From the NCBI GenBank assembly GCA_910583925.1, contig CAJTZJ010000002.1:9638-73637 (forward strand): a stretch of 64,000 bases of DNA, read 5' to 3'. This document shows positions 56,936 to 64,000 of the stretch, piece after piece. The stretch comes from an uncultured Eubacterium sp. (GTDB taxonomy: Bacteria; Bacillota; Clostridia; Oscillospirales; Acutalibacteraceae). The first letter of the stretch is position 1, and every line of letters begins with the position of its first letter. Position numbers and translations under genes: made by a program. The notes below the pieces were generated by a model. That model was given only the letters and a program-made list of their open reading frames with translations, searched no databases and was not told the DNA's origin.

Positions 56936-57831
56936 AAACTGTAAAAATAGGCGATGATATATCTGCTTCAAAGCTTTCTTATGGCTGTATGCGTATAGGA
57001 AATAAATCCGAAAGTGAAGCAGAGGCGGCGGTAAAAACTGCATTGCAGTGCGGAATTAACTTTTTTGACAATGCAGATATTTATTGCGGCGGAAAATCAG
57101 AGGAGCTTTTCGGAAAAGCAATATCAAATACAGACAGAAGTAAAATTTATATTCAGTCTAAGTGCGGTATAAGAAAGGGCTTTTATGATTTTTCCAAGAC
57201 GCATATTATTGTTTCCGCCGAAAATTCAATTAAAAGAATCGGCTGTGAATATCTTGATGTTTTATGTCTGCATCGTCCGGATGTTTTGATGGACGGAGAG
57301 GAAACAGCGGAAGCCTTTGACAATCTTTATTCAAGGGGTCTTGTAAGAAATTTCGGAGTTTCAAATTTTAATCCTATGCAGACGGAGCTTCTTAAAAAAT
57401 ATATTGATTATCCTCTTGTGGTAAATCAGCTTCAGCTTGGCATATTCCATACGGGAATGATTGATTCGGGAATGTGTGTTAATATGAAAAATGATTTTGC
57501 TTTAAATATGGACGGCTCTGTTCTGCCTTATTGTGTGCTTAACGATATGGTAATTCAGGCATGGGGTCCTATGCGGAGCAAAAACGGTTTCTTTCCGAAC
57601 GATGAAACTGTTTCGGATAAGGTAAAGCTGCTTGAGGAATATGCGTCAGGTTTAGGTGTTTCAAAGGAGGCACTTGCAGTTGCCTTTCTTTCAAGATTGC
57701 ATAATGTTCAGCCGATTATCGGAACAACCAATCCCGAAAGAATAAAAATGATTTGTGAAAGTGAAAATATAGAGTTATCAAGACAGCAGTGGTATCTGCT
57801 GTATAAGGAAATGGGGAATATCATACCGTGA
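56932..57831 (+). CDS. Aldo/keto reductase
   Basis: NAD(P)H-dependent reductase of the AKR superfamily (299 residues). Seen: SKLSYGCMRIG, the tetrad residues Asp in FFDNADIY, Tyr a few residues later, Lys in SKCGI and His in LCLHRPDVL, and the cofactor-binding IIGTTNPERI. The start is TTG 56932, overlapping the rarA TGA (TTGA), with GGAG seven bases upstream. It belongs to the AKR11/12-like group of general oxidoreductases; substrate unknown. Physically coupled to DNA-repair genes, likely by operon position alone. Confidence 0.87.
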   Translation: MKTVKIGDDISASKLSYGCMRIGNKSESEAEAAVKTALQCGINFFDNADIYCGGKSEELFGKAISNTDRSKIYIQSKCGIRKGFYDFSKTHIIVSAENSIKRIGCEYLDVLCLHRPDVLMDGEETAEAFDNLYSRGLVRNFGVSNFNPMQTELLKKYIDYPLVVNQLQLGIFHTGMIDSGMCVNMKNDFALNMDGSVLPYCVLNDMVIQAWGPMRSKNGFFPNDETVSDKVKLLEEYASGLGVSKEALAVAFLSRLHNVQPIIGTTNPERIKMICESENIELSRQQWYLLYKEMGNIIP

Positions 57832-58460
57832 TGAAAAAGGAAAGAGCCTTAAAGGCTGTTGAAATTTTGAAGGAATTATATCCGGATGCAATTTGTTCGC
57901 TTACAGCCTCCAATCCGTTTGAATTGCTTGTTGCCGTAAGGCTTTCTGCTCAATGTACCGATGCCAGGGTTAATATTGTTACCCCTGCTTTGTTTGACAG
58001 GTATAAAACGATTGAGGATTATGCAGGTGCAGATGTTAAAGATATTGAAAAATACATACATTCCTGCGGCTTTTATAAAAGCAAGGCAGAATCAATCGTC
58101 GGAATGGCGCAAAGGATTTTATCCGATTTTGACGGTAAAGTTCCTGATACAATTGAAGAACTGATAACGCTTCCCGGTGTCGGCAGAAAAACAGCAAATT
58201 TAATTGTGGGTGATATTTACGGCAAGCCGGCAATCGTTGTTGATACGCATTGTATCAGAATAACAAACAGGATCGGTCTTGTTGCGGAAAAAGATCCGAA
58301 GAAGATAGAATTTGCTTTAAAAAAGATTATTCCTGCTGAGGAAGGCTCGGATTTTTGCCATAGGCTTGTTCTTTTCGGAAGAGATATCTGCTCTGCAAGA
58401 AAGCCGCTTTGCGATGAATGCAAAATGCGGGAAATCTGCAAAAGGGTTGGTGTAAAATAG
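57831..58460 (+). CDS. nth: Endonuclease III
   Basis: DNA glycosylase/AP lyase removing oxidised pyrimidines (209 residues). Helix-hairpin-helix LPGVGRKTANLIVGDIY with the catalytic Lys (GRK) and the Asp of VVDTHCIRITNRIG. A four-Cys loop at the end (CSARKPLCDECKMREIC; C-x6-C-x2-C-x5-C) holds the 4Fe-4S cluster. ATG 57831 overlaps the previous stop (TGATG). Complete and typical. Confidence 0.95.
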   Translation: MKKERALKAVEILKELYPDAICSLTASNPFELLVAVRLSAQCTDARVNIVTPALFDRYKTIEDYAGADVKDIEKYIHSCGFYKSKAESIVGMAQRILSDFDGKVPDTIEELITLPGVGRKTANLIVGDIYGKPAIVVDTHCIRITNRIGLVAEKDPKKIEFALKKIIPAEEGSDFCHRLVLFGRDICSARKPLCDECKMREICKRVGVK

Positions 58461-58463
58461 CTT

Positions 58464-58961
58464 ATGAACAGTAATATTATATTAATAGGTATGCCGGGTT
58501 CGGGAAAATCAACCTGCGGTGTTCTTGCTGCAAAGGCCCTGCTGAAAAACTTTTTTGATACGGATTTGCTTATTCAGAATTTGGAAAATAAAAGGCTTCA
58601 GGAAATTATTGACGAAAACGGAATTTCCTATTTTGAAAAGGCAGAGGAACATGCAATTCTTTCTCTTGATATTAAAGGTACGGTTATTGCCACGGGAGGC
58701 AGTGTTGTTTACAGCGAGAAAGCTATGCGGCATCTGAAGACGCTTGGTAAAATAATTTATCTTCATCTTGATTATGAAACTATGAAGGGCAGGCTTAAGA
58801 ATATTACAACAAGAGGAGTTGTTCTTAAAAAGGGCGATACGCTTCTTGATATGTATAATGAAAGACTGCCTTTGTATAAAAAATATGCGGATGAAATGAT
58901 TGTTTGTGACCATCAGACTGTAGAGGATACGGTTATAAGCATTGTAGGTCTTTCAAATTAA
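58464..58961 (+). CDS. aroK: Shikimate kinase
   Basis: Phosphorylates shikimate at O3 (165 residues). Walker A GMPGSGKST, substrate Asp in FFDTDLLIQ, and VIATGGSVVYSEKAM. The RL-lid region is NERLPLYKKYADEMI. Short but full length for AroK. It lies three bases after nth, away from the DAHP synthase gene at 14 kb. Some bacterial homologues of this shape are less specific small-molecule kinases, but the motifs fit AroK. Confidence 0.88.
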   Translation: MNSNIILIGMPGSGKSTCGVLAAKALLKNFFDTDLLIQNLENKRLQEIIDENGISYFEKAEEHAILSLDIKGTVIATGGSVVYSEKAMRHLKTLGKIIYLHLDYETMKGRLKNITTRGVVLKKGDTLLDMYNERLPLYKKYADEMIVCDHQTVEDTVISIVGLSN

Positions 58962-59042
58962 TAAAATTAAGGGTTGAATATTGATATAATTTTATGTTAT
59001 TATAATGAATAATATTTTTATAAAGAAATCGGAGGAATTTTA

Positions 59043-60521
59043 ATGAACGAATACGGCTCAAAATTTGTTAAAGAAGGTTTAACCTTTGATGATGTTTTGC
59101 TCATACCTGCAGAAAGCAATGTTCTGCCGAATGCAGTTGATTTGTCAACCAATCTTACAAAGGATATTAAACTGAATATTCCTCTTATGACTTCTGCTAT
59201 GGATACGGTAACAGAATCCAATATGGCAATTGCCATTGCAAGAGAAGGCGGTATCGGTGTTATTCATAAGAATATGACGATTGAAGATCAGGCAACAGAG
59301 GTTGATAAGGTTAAAAGATCCGAAAACGGTGTTATTACAAATCCGTTTTTCCTTTCTCCCGAAAATACGGCTCTTGATGCTGAAAAGCTTATGAGAAAAT
59401 ATAAAATCAGCGGTGTTCCGATTTGCGAGGCTGACGGTACATTGGTTGGTATACTTACAAACCGTGATATGAGATTTATGACAGATTATGATGTTAAAAT
59501 TGCAACGGTTATGACGCCTAAGGAAAAGCTTGTTACGGCTATGGCAGGCACAACTCTTGATGAAGCCAAAAAGGTACTTATGGCTTCAAAGGTTGAAAAG
59601 CTTCCTCTTGTTGATAAGAACGGCAGACTTACAGGTCTTGTTACAATTAAGGATATTGAAAAAAGTGTTAAATATCCGAACACAGCAAGAGATAATGAGG
59701 GCAGACTTCTTTGTGCTGCTGCTCTTGGTGTTACGGCTGATCTTCTTGATCGTGCCAAGGCTCTTGCCGATGCTCAGGTGGATGCGTTTATTCTTGATTC
59801 TGCTCACGGTCATTCTGAAAATATTATCAAGGCTGTTGCAAGAGTGAAGGAAGCCTTCCCTCATATTTCTCTTATTGCAGGAAATGTTGCAACTGCTGAG
59901 GGAACAGAGGCGCTTATTAAGGCAGGTGCAGATGCTGTTAAGGTTGGTATCGGTCCCGGCTCTATCTGTACAACCCGTGTTGTTGCAGGTATCGGTGTGC
60001 CTCAGATTACGGCGATTTATGATTCTGCCGAAATGGCTGATAAATACGGAATTCCGATTATCGCTGACGGCGGTATTAAATACAGCGGTGAAATCGTTAA
60101 GGCAATTGCAGCAGGCGGAAGCGTTGTTATGGTCGGCTCTCTTGTTGCAGGCTGTGAGGAGTCACCCGGAGAAACCGAAATCTATCAGGGCAGACAGTTT
60201 AAGGTTTATCGCGGTATGGGCTCTCTCGGTGCAATGAATAAGGGCTCGGCAGATCGTTATTTCCAAAACGGAACAAAGAAGTTTGTTCCTGAAGGTGTTG
60301 AGGGCCGTGTGCCTTATAAGGGACCTGTAAGCGATACTGTTTATCAGATGATGGGTGGTCTTCGTTCCGGTATGGGCTATGTCGGCTGCCATAATATTCA
60401 GGAGCTCAGAACAAATGCTAAGTTTATTAAGATTACGGGTGCAGGTCTTGTTGAAAGCCATCCGCATGATGTTCATATCACGAAGGAGGCTCCGAACTAT
60501 TCCGGAAGCAGACAGGATTAA
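59043..60521 (+). CDS. guaB: Inosine-5'-monophosphate dehydrogenase
   Basis: Converts IMP to XMP in guanine nucleotide synthesis (492 residues). Catalytic loop GIGPGSICTTRVV has the active Cys (near 303). DGGIKYSGEIVKAIAAGGSVVMVGS forms the phosphate site, RYFQNG and the flap GVEGRVPYKG follow. Two CBS domains lie near 95-205 (NPFFLSPENTALDAEKLMRKYKISGVPI; ATVMTPKEKLVTAMAG). AGGAGG-like site GGAGG precedes the ATG. Monocistronic with a terminator. Confidence 0.97.
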   Translation: MNEYGSKFVKEGLTFDDVLLIPAESNVLPNAVDLSTNLTKDIKLNIPLMTSAMDTVTESNMAIAIAREGGIGVIHKNMTIEDQATEVDKVKRSENGVITNPFFLSPENTALDAEKLMRKYKISGVPICEADGTLVGILTNRDMRFMTDYDVKIATVMTPKEKLVTAMAGTTLDEAKKVLMASKVEKLPLVDKNGRLTGLVTIKDIEKSVKYPNTARDNEGRLLCAAALGVTADLLDRAKALADAQVDAFILDSAHGHSENIIKAVARVKEAFPHISLIAGNVATAEGTEALIKAGADAVKVGIGPGSICTTRVVAGIGVPQITAIYDSAEMADKYGIPIIADGGIKYSGEIVKAIAAGGSVVMVGSLVAGCEESPGETEIYQGRQFKVYRGMGSLGAMNKGSADRYFQNGTKKFVPEGVEGRVPYKGPVSDTVYQMMGGLRSGMGYVGCHNIQELRTNAKFIKITGAGLVESHPHDVHITKEAPNYSGSRQD

Positions 60522-60545
60522 TCTGTAATAAAATTGCGGAGTTTT

Positions 60546-60591
60546 AAAGCATTAAATGGCGGTATAAAAAAATGCTACCATTTAATGCTTT
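60546..60591 (+). terminator. Terminator of guaB
   Basis: AAAGCATTAAATGG and CCATTTAATGCTTT, perfect 14-base arms with an 18-base loop, followed by more T. Confidence 0.85.
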
Positions 60592-60622
60592 TTTGTGTTA
60601 TGATAACAATGAGGTTGATTTT

Positions 60623-61480
60623 ATGGCTGATGAAAAATCTAAGCGGCGTGAACGGATTCATGCCCGTTGGATAAAGTTTAAAAGATTTTTAAAGCGGAAT
60701 ATGACACCGACCTGGGCAAAGCATTTCAGCTATCAGGTTATATCCTTTATTATTTCTGTTTTTCTGGTTATCGGTGTTGCTGAATATGCCGTTACCAAAA
60801 GCTACGATGAAAGGAAGCTGAGTTTTGTGAAGGGATTTACGATAACAGCGCATACCGGTGCGTTTGATACAGATGAAAACAGTGTTGAATTTGTTGACAT
60901 TGCTATTAAAAATAATGTTGAGGTTATTGAGCTTGATATAAGACAAAGACCAAACGGAACTCTTGTTATGAACCATGATATTGTTATTACCAATAATGAC
61001 GGTGTTGTGCTTTCAAAGGCATTGGAAAAGCTTAAAGGAACGGATATAAGAATAAATCTGGATATCAAGGAAACACGAACGCTTAATGCACTTCATGATA
61101 TTTTGGTTGAATATAATCTTTACAGCAATGCGTTTTTAACCGGTATTGAAGTATCAGATGTTGAAGCAGTTAAGAATTCAACCTGTTCTGATCTGGATTA
61201 TTATCTTAATATGCAGCCCTCCAGATGGCGTATTTTTACCGAGGATTATCAGAAAAAGCTTTTAAGAACTCTTGAAGAAACGGGAGCAATCGGTGTGAAC
61301 TGCAATTTCAAATATGCAGGCGGTCAGCTTTCAGGTCTGCTTCATAAGAATGGCTATAAGCTTTCCGTGTGGACGGTTAACAGAACAAAGGATATGAAGC
61401 GCTGTCTGGTTTTAAAACCTGATAATATTACAACAAAGCAGTATGATCTGCTGCTGTCAACAATTAATAATTGGGGTTAA
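60623..61480 (+). CDS. Degenerate-motif GDPD-family membrane protein
   Basis: A 285-residue glycerophosphodiester phosphodiesterase-like protein with a basic N-terminus and one membrane helix (ISFIISVFLVIGVAEYAV, about 35-55), then an extracytoplasmic GDPD barrel. The catalytic motif, normally HRG with a following EN, reads TAHTGAFDTDENS; the Arg next to the catalytic His is Thr. ELDIRQRPNGTLVMNHD (metal Glu/Asp, second His) and INLDIKE are kept. So activity may be reduced or changed. ATG 60623 has GAGG. Operon-like with the nitroreductase and a canonical GDPD. Confidence 0.82.
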   Translation: MADEKSKRRERIHARWIKFKRFLKRNMTPTWAKHFSYQVISFIISVFLVIGVAEYAVTKSYDERKLSFVKGFTITAHTGAFDTDENSVEFVDIAIKNNVEVIELDIRQRPNGTLVMNHDIVITNNDGVVLSKALEKLKGTDIRINLDIKETRTLNALHDILVEYNLYSNAFLTGIEVSDVEAVKNSTCSDLDYYLNMQPSRWRIFTEDYQKKLLRTLEETGAIGVNCNFKYAGGQLSGLLHKNGYKLSVWTVNRTKDMKRCLVLKPDNITTKQYDLLLSTINNWG

Positions 61481-61483
61481 TTT

Positions 61484-62263
61484 ATGAATAATGAGGAATA
61501 TATAAAGGCAATAGAAATGCGTGCATCAAGAAGAAGTTATAAAAGCGTTCCTCTTGATGAAGGCACAAAGGCAAATATAAAATCTATGATAGATTATGTT
61601 AATAAGAAAGCAAATCTTAGCTTTATATTTGTTGAAAATGCTTCACCTGCTTTCAGTATTTTTTCAGGCAGGTTTTCTGCCATAGCCGTGTGCGGAGCAG
61701 ATACGGCTGCTGTTCGTGAGGATTGCGGCTATTACGGCGAAACTATTGTTCTTCAATGTGCGTATCATGGTCTTGGTACCTGTTGGGTATCGGGCTCTTA
61801 TAATGAAAACACGATTCTCAATATGATTGATTTGCCGGAAAAAATCCGCCTTTATTGTGTTATAGTAATCGGCTTTGCAAATCCAAAAAAAAGCCTTTTG
61901 GAAAATATTATGTATAAAGCAACACATAAAAACAGCAAACCGTATCAAAAAATGTTTGAGGTATGCGATAAAAAGCTGCCGAATCATTTTGAATATGCAA
62001 TGCAGCTTGTTGAAAAGGCGCCGAGTGCGGTTAATCGCCGCCCTGTAAATTTCAGGTATGAAAACGGTGTTATTTCGGCATCGGTTGATGAGCCGTATTC
62101 GGATAAAAGTATTGATTTCGGAATTGCCAAACTGCATTTTCAGCTTGGTGCATCGGCAAAAGGAATCAAAGGGGAATGGATAAACGGAGAATTTACAGAG
62201 GATAATAACAGAGTTTTGAAATTTCCTAATGTAAGCAACGAAAATACAGACTCAAATAATTAA
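61484..62263 (+). CDS. Nitroreductase family protein
   Basis: A 259-residue FMN-binding-fold protein. The start MRASRRSYKSVPLDEGTKANIKSMID is the nitroreductase Arg-x-S-x-R phosphate-binding block. YYGETIVLQCAYHGLGTCWVSG (the family LGLGTCW motif) and RLYCVIVIGFANPKKS follow. The C-terminal third (YAMQLVEKAPSAVNRRPVNFRYENGVISASV) is an extra subdomain seen in TM-nitroreductase/PF14512-like proteins. FMN-dependent NAD(P)H oxidoreductase, substrate unknown. Between two GDPD-family genes. Confidence 0.85.
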   Translation: MNNEEYIKAIEMRASRRSYKSVPLDEGTKANIKSMIDYVNKKANLSFIFVENASPAFSIFSGRFSAIAVCGADTAAVREDCGYYGETIVLQCAYHGLGTCWVSGSYNENTILNMIDLPEKIRLYCVIVIGFANPKKSLLENIMYKATHKNSKPYQKMFEVCDKKLPNHFEYAMQLVEKAPSAVNRRPVNFRYENGVISASVDEPYSDKSIDFGIAKLHFQLGASAKGIKGEWINGEFTEDNNRVLKFPNVSNENTDSNN

Positions 62264-62279
62264 GAGGGGGATTCGGAAA

Positions 62280-63152
62280 ATGAGTAAAGCGAAAAAGTGG
62301 AGCAAAGGTAAAATAGCAGGTGTAGTTATCTTGTGTATTGCAATTTTTTTAGCAGTCCTGATTGCGGTGGGTATGACCGTTTTTAATAAGGTTTACTGTG
62401 AAACGAAGCAGTATAATGTTATAAGTATTTCTGATGCAACAGACAGAGATGCAACGCTTATTGCACACAGAGGTTTCAGCGCTGTAGCACCTGAAAATAC
62501 TGCTCCTGCATTTATTGAAGCCGGTCTTGCAGGCTTCAGCGGTGCAGAATGTGATGTTTATCGTACAAAGGACGGCGTATGGGTTGTTCAGCATGATATG
62601 CATACTTACAGAATGATGGATAAATCATCCTTTGTTGAAAAGGTTACATATGAAAAGCTTAAAACTTATATAACAGATAACGGATCTAATATAGGTAATT
62701 ATCCGGAATTAAGAATTTGCAGTCTGGATGAATATTTGGGTATTTGCCAGCAGTATGATATGACTCCTGTTATTGAGCTTAAAGGACCTAATAATACAGA
62801 GCATTATGATGAAATTATTGCAAGTGTTGAAAGATTCGGTCTTACCGATAAGGCTGTTTATATTTCATTCCATATTGAGAATCTTAAGGCTATGAGAGAA
62901 ATTTCAGATGCACCTCTTTATTATCTTGCAAGTGTAATTGATGATGAGGCAATTGATGCTGCGCTTGCGCTCGGCGGAAAATGCGGAATTGATTTTGATG
63001 GCAGAAAAGAAGAGAACACGGAAGAAATAATTAAAGAATGTCAGGATAAGGGGCTTCTTATGGGTGCATGGACAATTGATGAGGCAGAAGATCTTAATCG
63101 TCTGCTTGATTGGGGTGTAACTCTTATTACAACAAATGCGATTAAGCCGTAA
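62280..63152 (+). CDS. Glycerophosphodiester phosphodiesterase, membrane-anchored
   Basis: A 290-residue GDPD with an N-terminal membrane helix (IAGVVILCIAIFLAVLIAVGMTV) and outside-facing catalytic domain. The motif is complete: LIAHRGFSAVAPENT (HRG, EN), AECDVYRTKDGVWVVQHD and VIELKGP, so the enzyme is likely active on deacylated phospholipids or teichoic-acid glycerophosphate units. GAGGGGGA forms the site before ATG 62280. A terminator follows. Second GDPD of this cluster; compare the degenerate one at 60623. Confidence 0.9.
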   Translation: MSKAKKWSKGKIAGVVILCIAIFLAVLIAVGMTVFNKVYCETKQYNVISISDATDRDATLIAHRGFSAVAPENTAPAFIEAGLAGFSGAECDVYRTKDGVWVVQHDMHTYRMMDKSSFVEKVTYEKLKTYITDNGSNIGNYPELRICSLDEYLGICQQYDMTPVIELKGPNNTEHYDEIIASVERFGLTDKAVYISFHIENLKAMREISDAPLYYLASVIDDEAIDAALALGGKCGIDFDGRKEENTEEIIKECQDKGLLMGAWTIDEAEDLNRLLDWGVTLITTNAIKP

Positions 63153-63183
63153 TAATCTGTTTTGAATTGAATAAGCTGAAAAC

Positions 63184-63214
63184 AAAGAGCAGTAAAACTG
63201 CTCTTTTGTTTTAT
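63184..63214 (+). terminator. Terminator after the GDPD gene
   Basis: AAAGAGCAGT/ACTGCTCTTT arms with a 3-base loop (63184-63206), followed by TGTTTTAT. Confidence 0.85.
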
Positions 63215-63296
63215 ATGGTAACGGTATGGATGGGTTTTATTTTGATAGCAGTTGTTTTATTTCAAAAAAGTTAGTTTTCACTAATTGTTTTTAGGA

Positions 63297-63325
63297 TTGA
63301 ATGTGCGGGTTTGTTATGCTATAAT
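63297..63325 (+). promoter_or_regulatory. Sigma-A promoter of rnfC
   Basis: TTGAAT (63297-63302), 17-base spacer, TATAAT (63320-63325) with TGC directly before it (extended -10). Confidence 0.75.
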
Positions 63326-63368
63326 AAAAAATGTATGTATATATATCACAAAGAAAGGATGTAAGTTA

Positions 63369-64000
63369 ATGAAGCTGAAATCATTTAAAAAAGGTATTCA
63401 TCCTTATGAGGGTAAAGAGCTTTCAAAGGATTCACCTATTCAAATTGTTAATGCTTCTGCAACAATGGTTTATCCGCTTTCCCAGCATATAGGGATTCCT
63501 GCCAAGGCGGTTGTAGCTAAGGGTGACAGAGTTCTTAAGGGTCAGCTGATAGCTGAGGCAGATGGTCTTATCTCTTCCCCTGTTTACAGCTCTGTATCAG
63601 GAACCGTTAAGGCTATTGAAAAAAGAATTGTTGCAAGCGGTATTAAGGTTGATTGTATTGTAATTGAAAACGACAATAAGGACGAGGCGGCAGAAGGTTT
63701 TGGAGAAAGCAGAAATGTTGAAGATTTAACTGCTAAGGATATTGCCGATATTATTACAAAAGCCGGTATTGTCGGACTTGGCGGTGCCGGATTCCCTACA
63801 GGCGTTAAGCTTATGCCTAAAAATGCGCAGGAGATAGATACCTTGATTATCAATGGTTCCGAGTGTGAGCCTTATCTTACCTCAGACTATCGCCTTATGC
63901 TTGAAAGAGGAGCAGAAATTGTTAAGGGTATTGAGGCTGCTCTCAGGCTTCTGCCGAATGCAAAGGCTGTTATCGGTATTGAGAATAATAAGCCTGATGC
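63369..64000 (+). CDS. rnfC: Rnf complex/electron transport subunit C (RnfC), 3' end outside window
   Basis: First gene of an expected rnfCDGEAB operon. Rnf is an ion-translocating ferredoxin:NAD oxidoreductase. Visible residues 1-210: KLKSFKKGIHPYEGKELSKDSPIQIVNASATMVYPLSQHIGIPAKAVVAKGDRVLKGQLIAEADGLISSPVYSSVSGTVKAIE is the N-terminal RnfC-N/barrel-sandwich domain. The NADH/FMN-binding Rossmann-like part starts GIVGLGGAGFPTGVKLMPKN and continues to LIINGSECEPYLTSDYRLMLE. No stop before the window ends. RBS AAAGGA is about 11 bases before ATG 63369. No Fe-S cysteine motifs seen yet; they come later in RnfC. Confidence 0.93.
   Translation, partial: MKLKSFKKGIHPYEGKELSKDSPIQIVNASATMVYPLSQHIGIPAKAVVAKGDRVLKGQLIAEADGLISSPVYSSVSGTVKAIEKRIVASGIKVDCIVIENDNKDEAAEGFGESRNVEDLTAKDIADIITKAGIVGLGGAGFPTGVKLMPKNAQEIDTLIINGSECEPYLTSDYRLMLERGAEIVKGIEAALRLLPNAKAVIGIENNKPD

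Noticed and set aside
1..64000. Prophage, integrative element, insertion sequence or CRISPR system
   Set aside because: No transposase, integrase, phage structural or cas gene found; only the toxin-antitoxin module and its flanking repeats look mobile.

Overview
The window is a 64 kb chromosomal segment of an AT-rich, Gram-positive-type anaerobe, most likely a gut member of the class Clostridia (Oscillospirales/Eubacteriales-like; inferred from gene content, not proven). Evidence for this: an ECF vitamin-transporter module, DnaD- and DnaI/DnaC-type helicase-loading proteins, lipoprotein-type ABC binding proteins, an FHA-FtsW/RodA-PBP cluster, a pyruvate formate-lyase activase, the GGGtGRT/NifU-like pair, an Rnf-type electron-transport gene, AGGAGG-type ribosome binding sites and sigma-A promoters. 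I saw no rRNA, CRISPR array, transposase or prophage genes.

Layout. 1-2.4 kb (minus): tsaC/sua5, a Nudix hydrolase, prfA and a DUF951 protein, one translation-linked operon. 2.5-8.3 kb: an S1-domain protein, an alpha/beta hydrolase, an ECF S component divergent from ecfA1-ecfA2-ecfT, and a methyltransferase. 8.3-11 kb: a CsoR-like regulator, tRNA-Gly(GCC), then dnaD-dnaC. 11-19.7 kb (minus): a TrpXYZ-like ABC transporter, DAHP synthase, an orphan HMG-CoA-lyase-type aldolase, serC-serA and an unknown protein. 19.8-25.4 kb (plus): ddl-murI-DUF1934-argS and a radical SAM protein. 25.4-32.3 kb is the most accessory-looking part: a toxin-antitoxin pair between two copies of a terminator-plus-tandem-repeat element, the GGGtGRT/NifU-like pair, two small membrane proteins, an XRE regulator, a PI-PLC-like protein and a PHP metallohydrolase. 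32.3-41.2 kb (minus): a GH38-like hydrolase, a thiamine-precursor ABC transporter under a thi-box riboswitch, pflA, an XRE-membrane-DUF4097 sensor and galM. 41.6-64 kb (plus): FHA-RodA/FtsW-PBP, hflX, an RsuA-type pseudouridine synthase, a CdaR-type regulator, ftsEX followed by three tandem EnvC-like M23 proteins, queH-rarA-AKR-nth-aroK, guaB, two GDPD-family proteins flanking a nitroreductase, and the start of rnfC.

How it fits together. Cell-envelope growth and division genes dominate the right half: FHA/RodA/PBP for synthesis, and FtsEX with its presumed amidase-activating or hydrolytic M23 partners for splitting. Aromatic amino acid and serine supply dominates the left-centre. There, two well-formed promoters (TrpX-like transporter and orphan aldolase) carry the same CGCTTTAA/TTAAAGCG operator immediately downstream of the -10, and DAHP synthase has a weaker relative of it. 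This is the clearest sign of an undescribed small regulon in the window. A second candidate is the thi-box before the thiamine transporter: its HMP-sensing half looks canonical, but its pyrophosphate-sensing half does not match the consensus as I know it. A third is the pair of homologous repeat elements around the toxin-antitoxin module.
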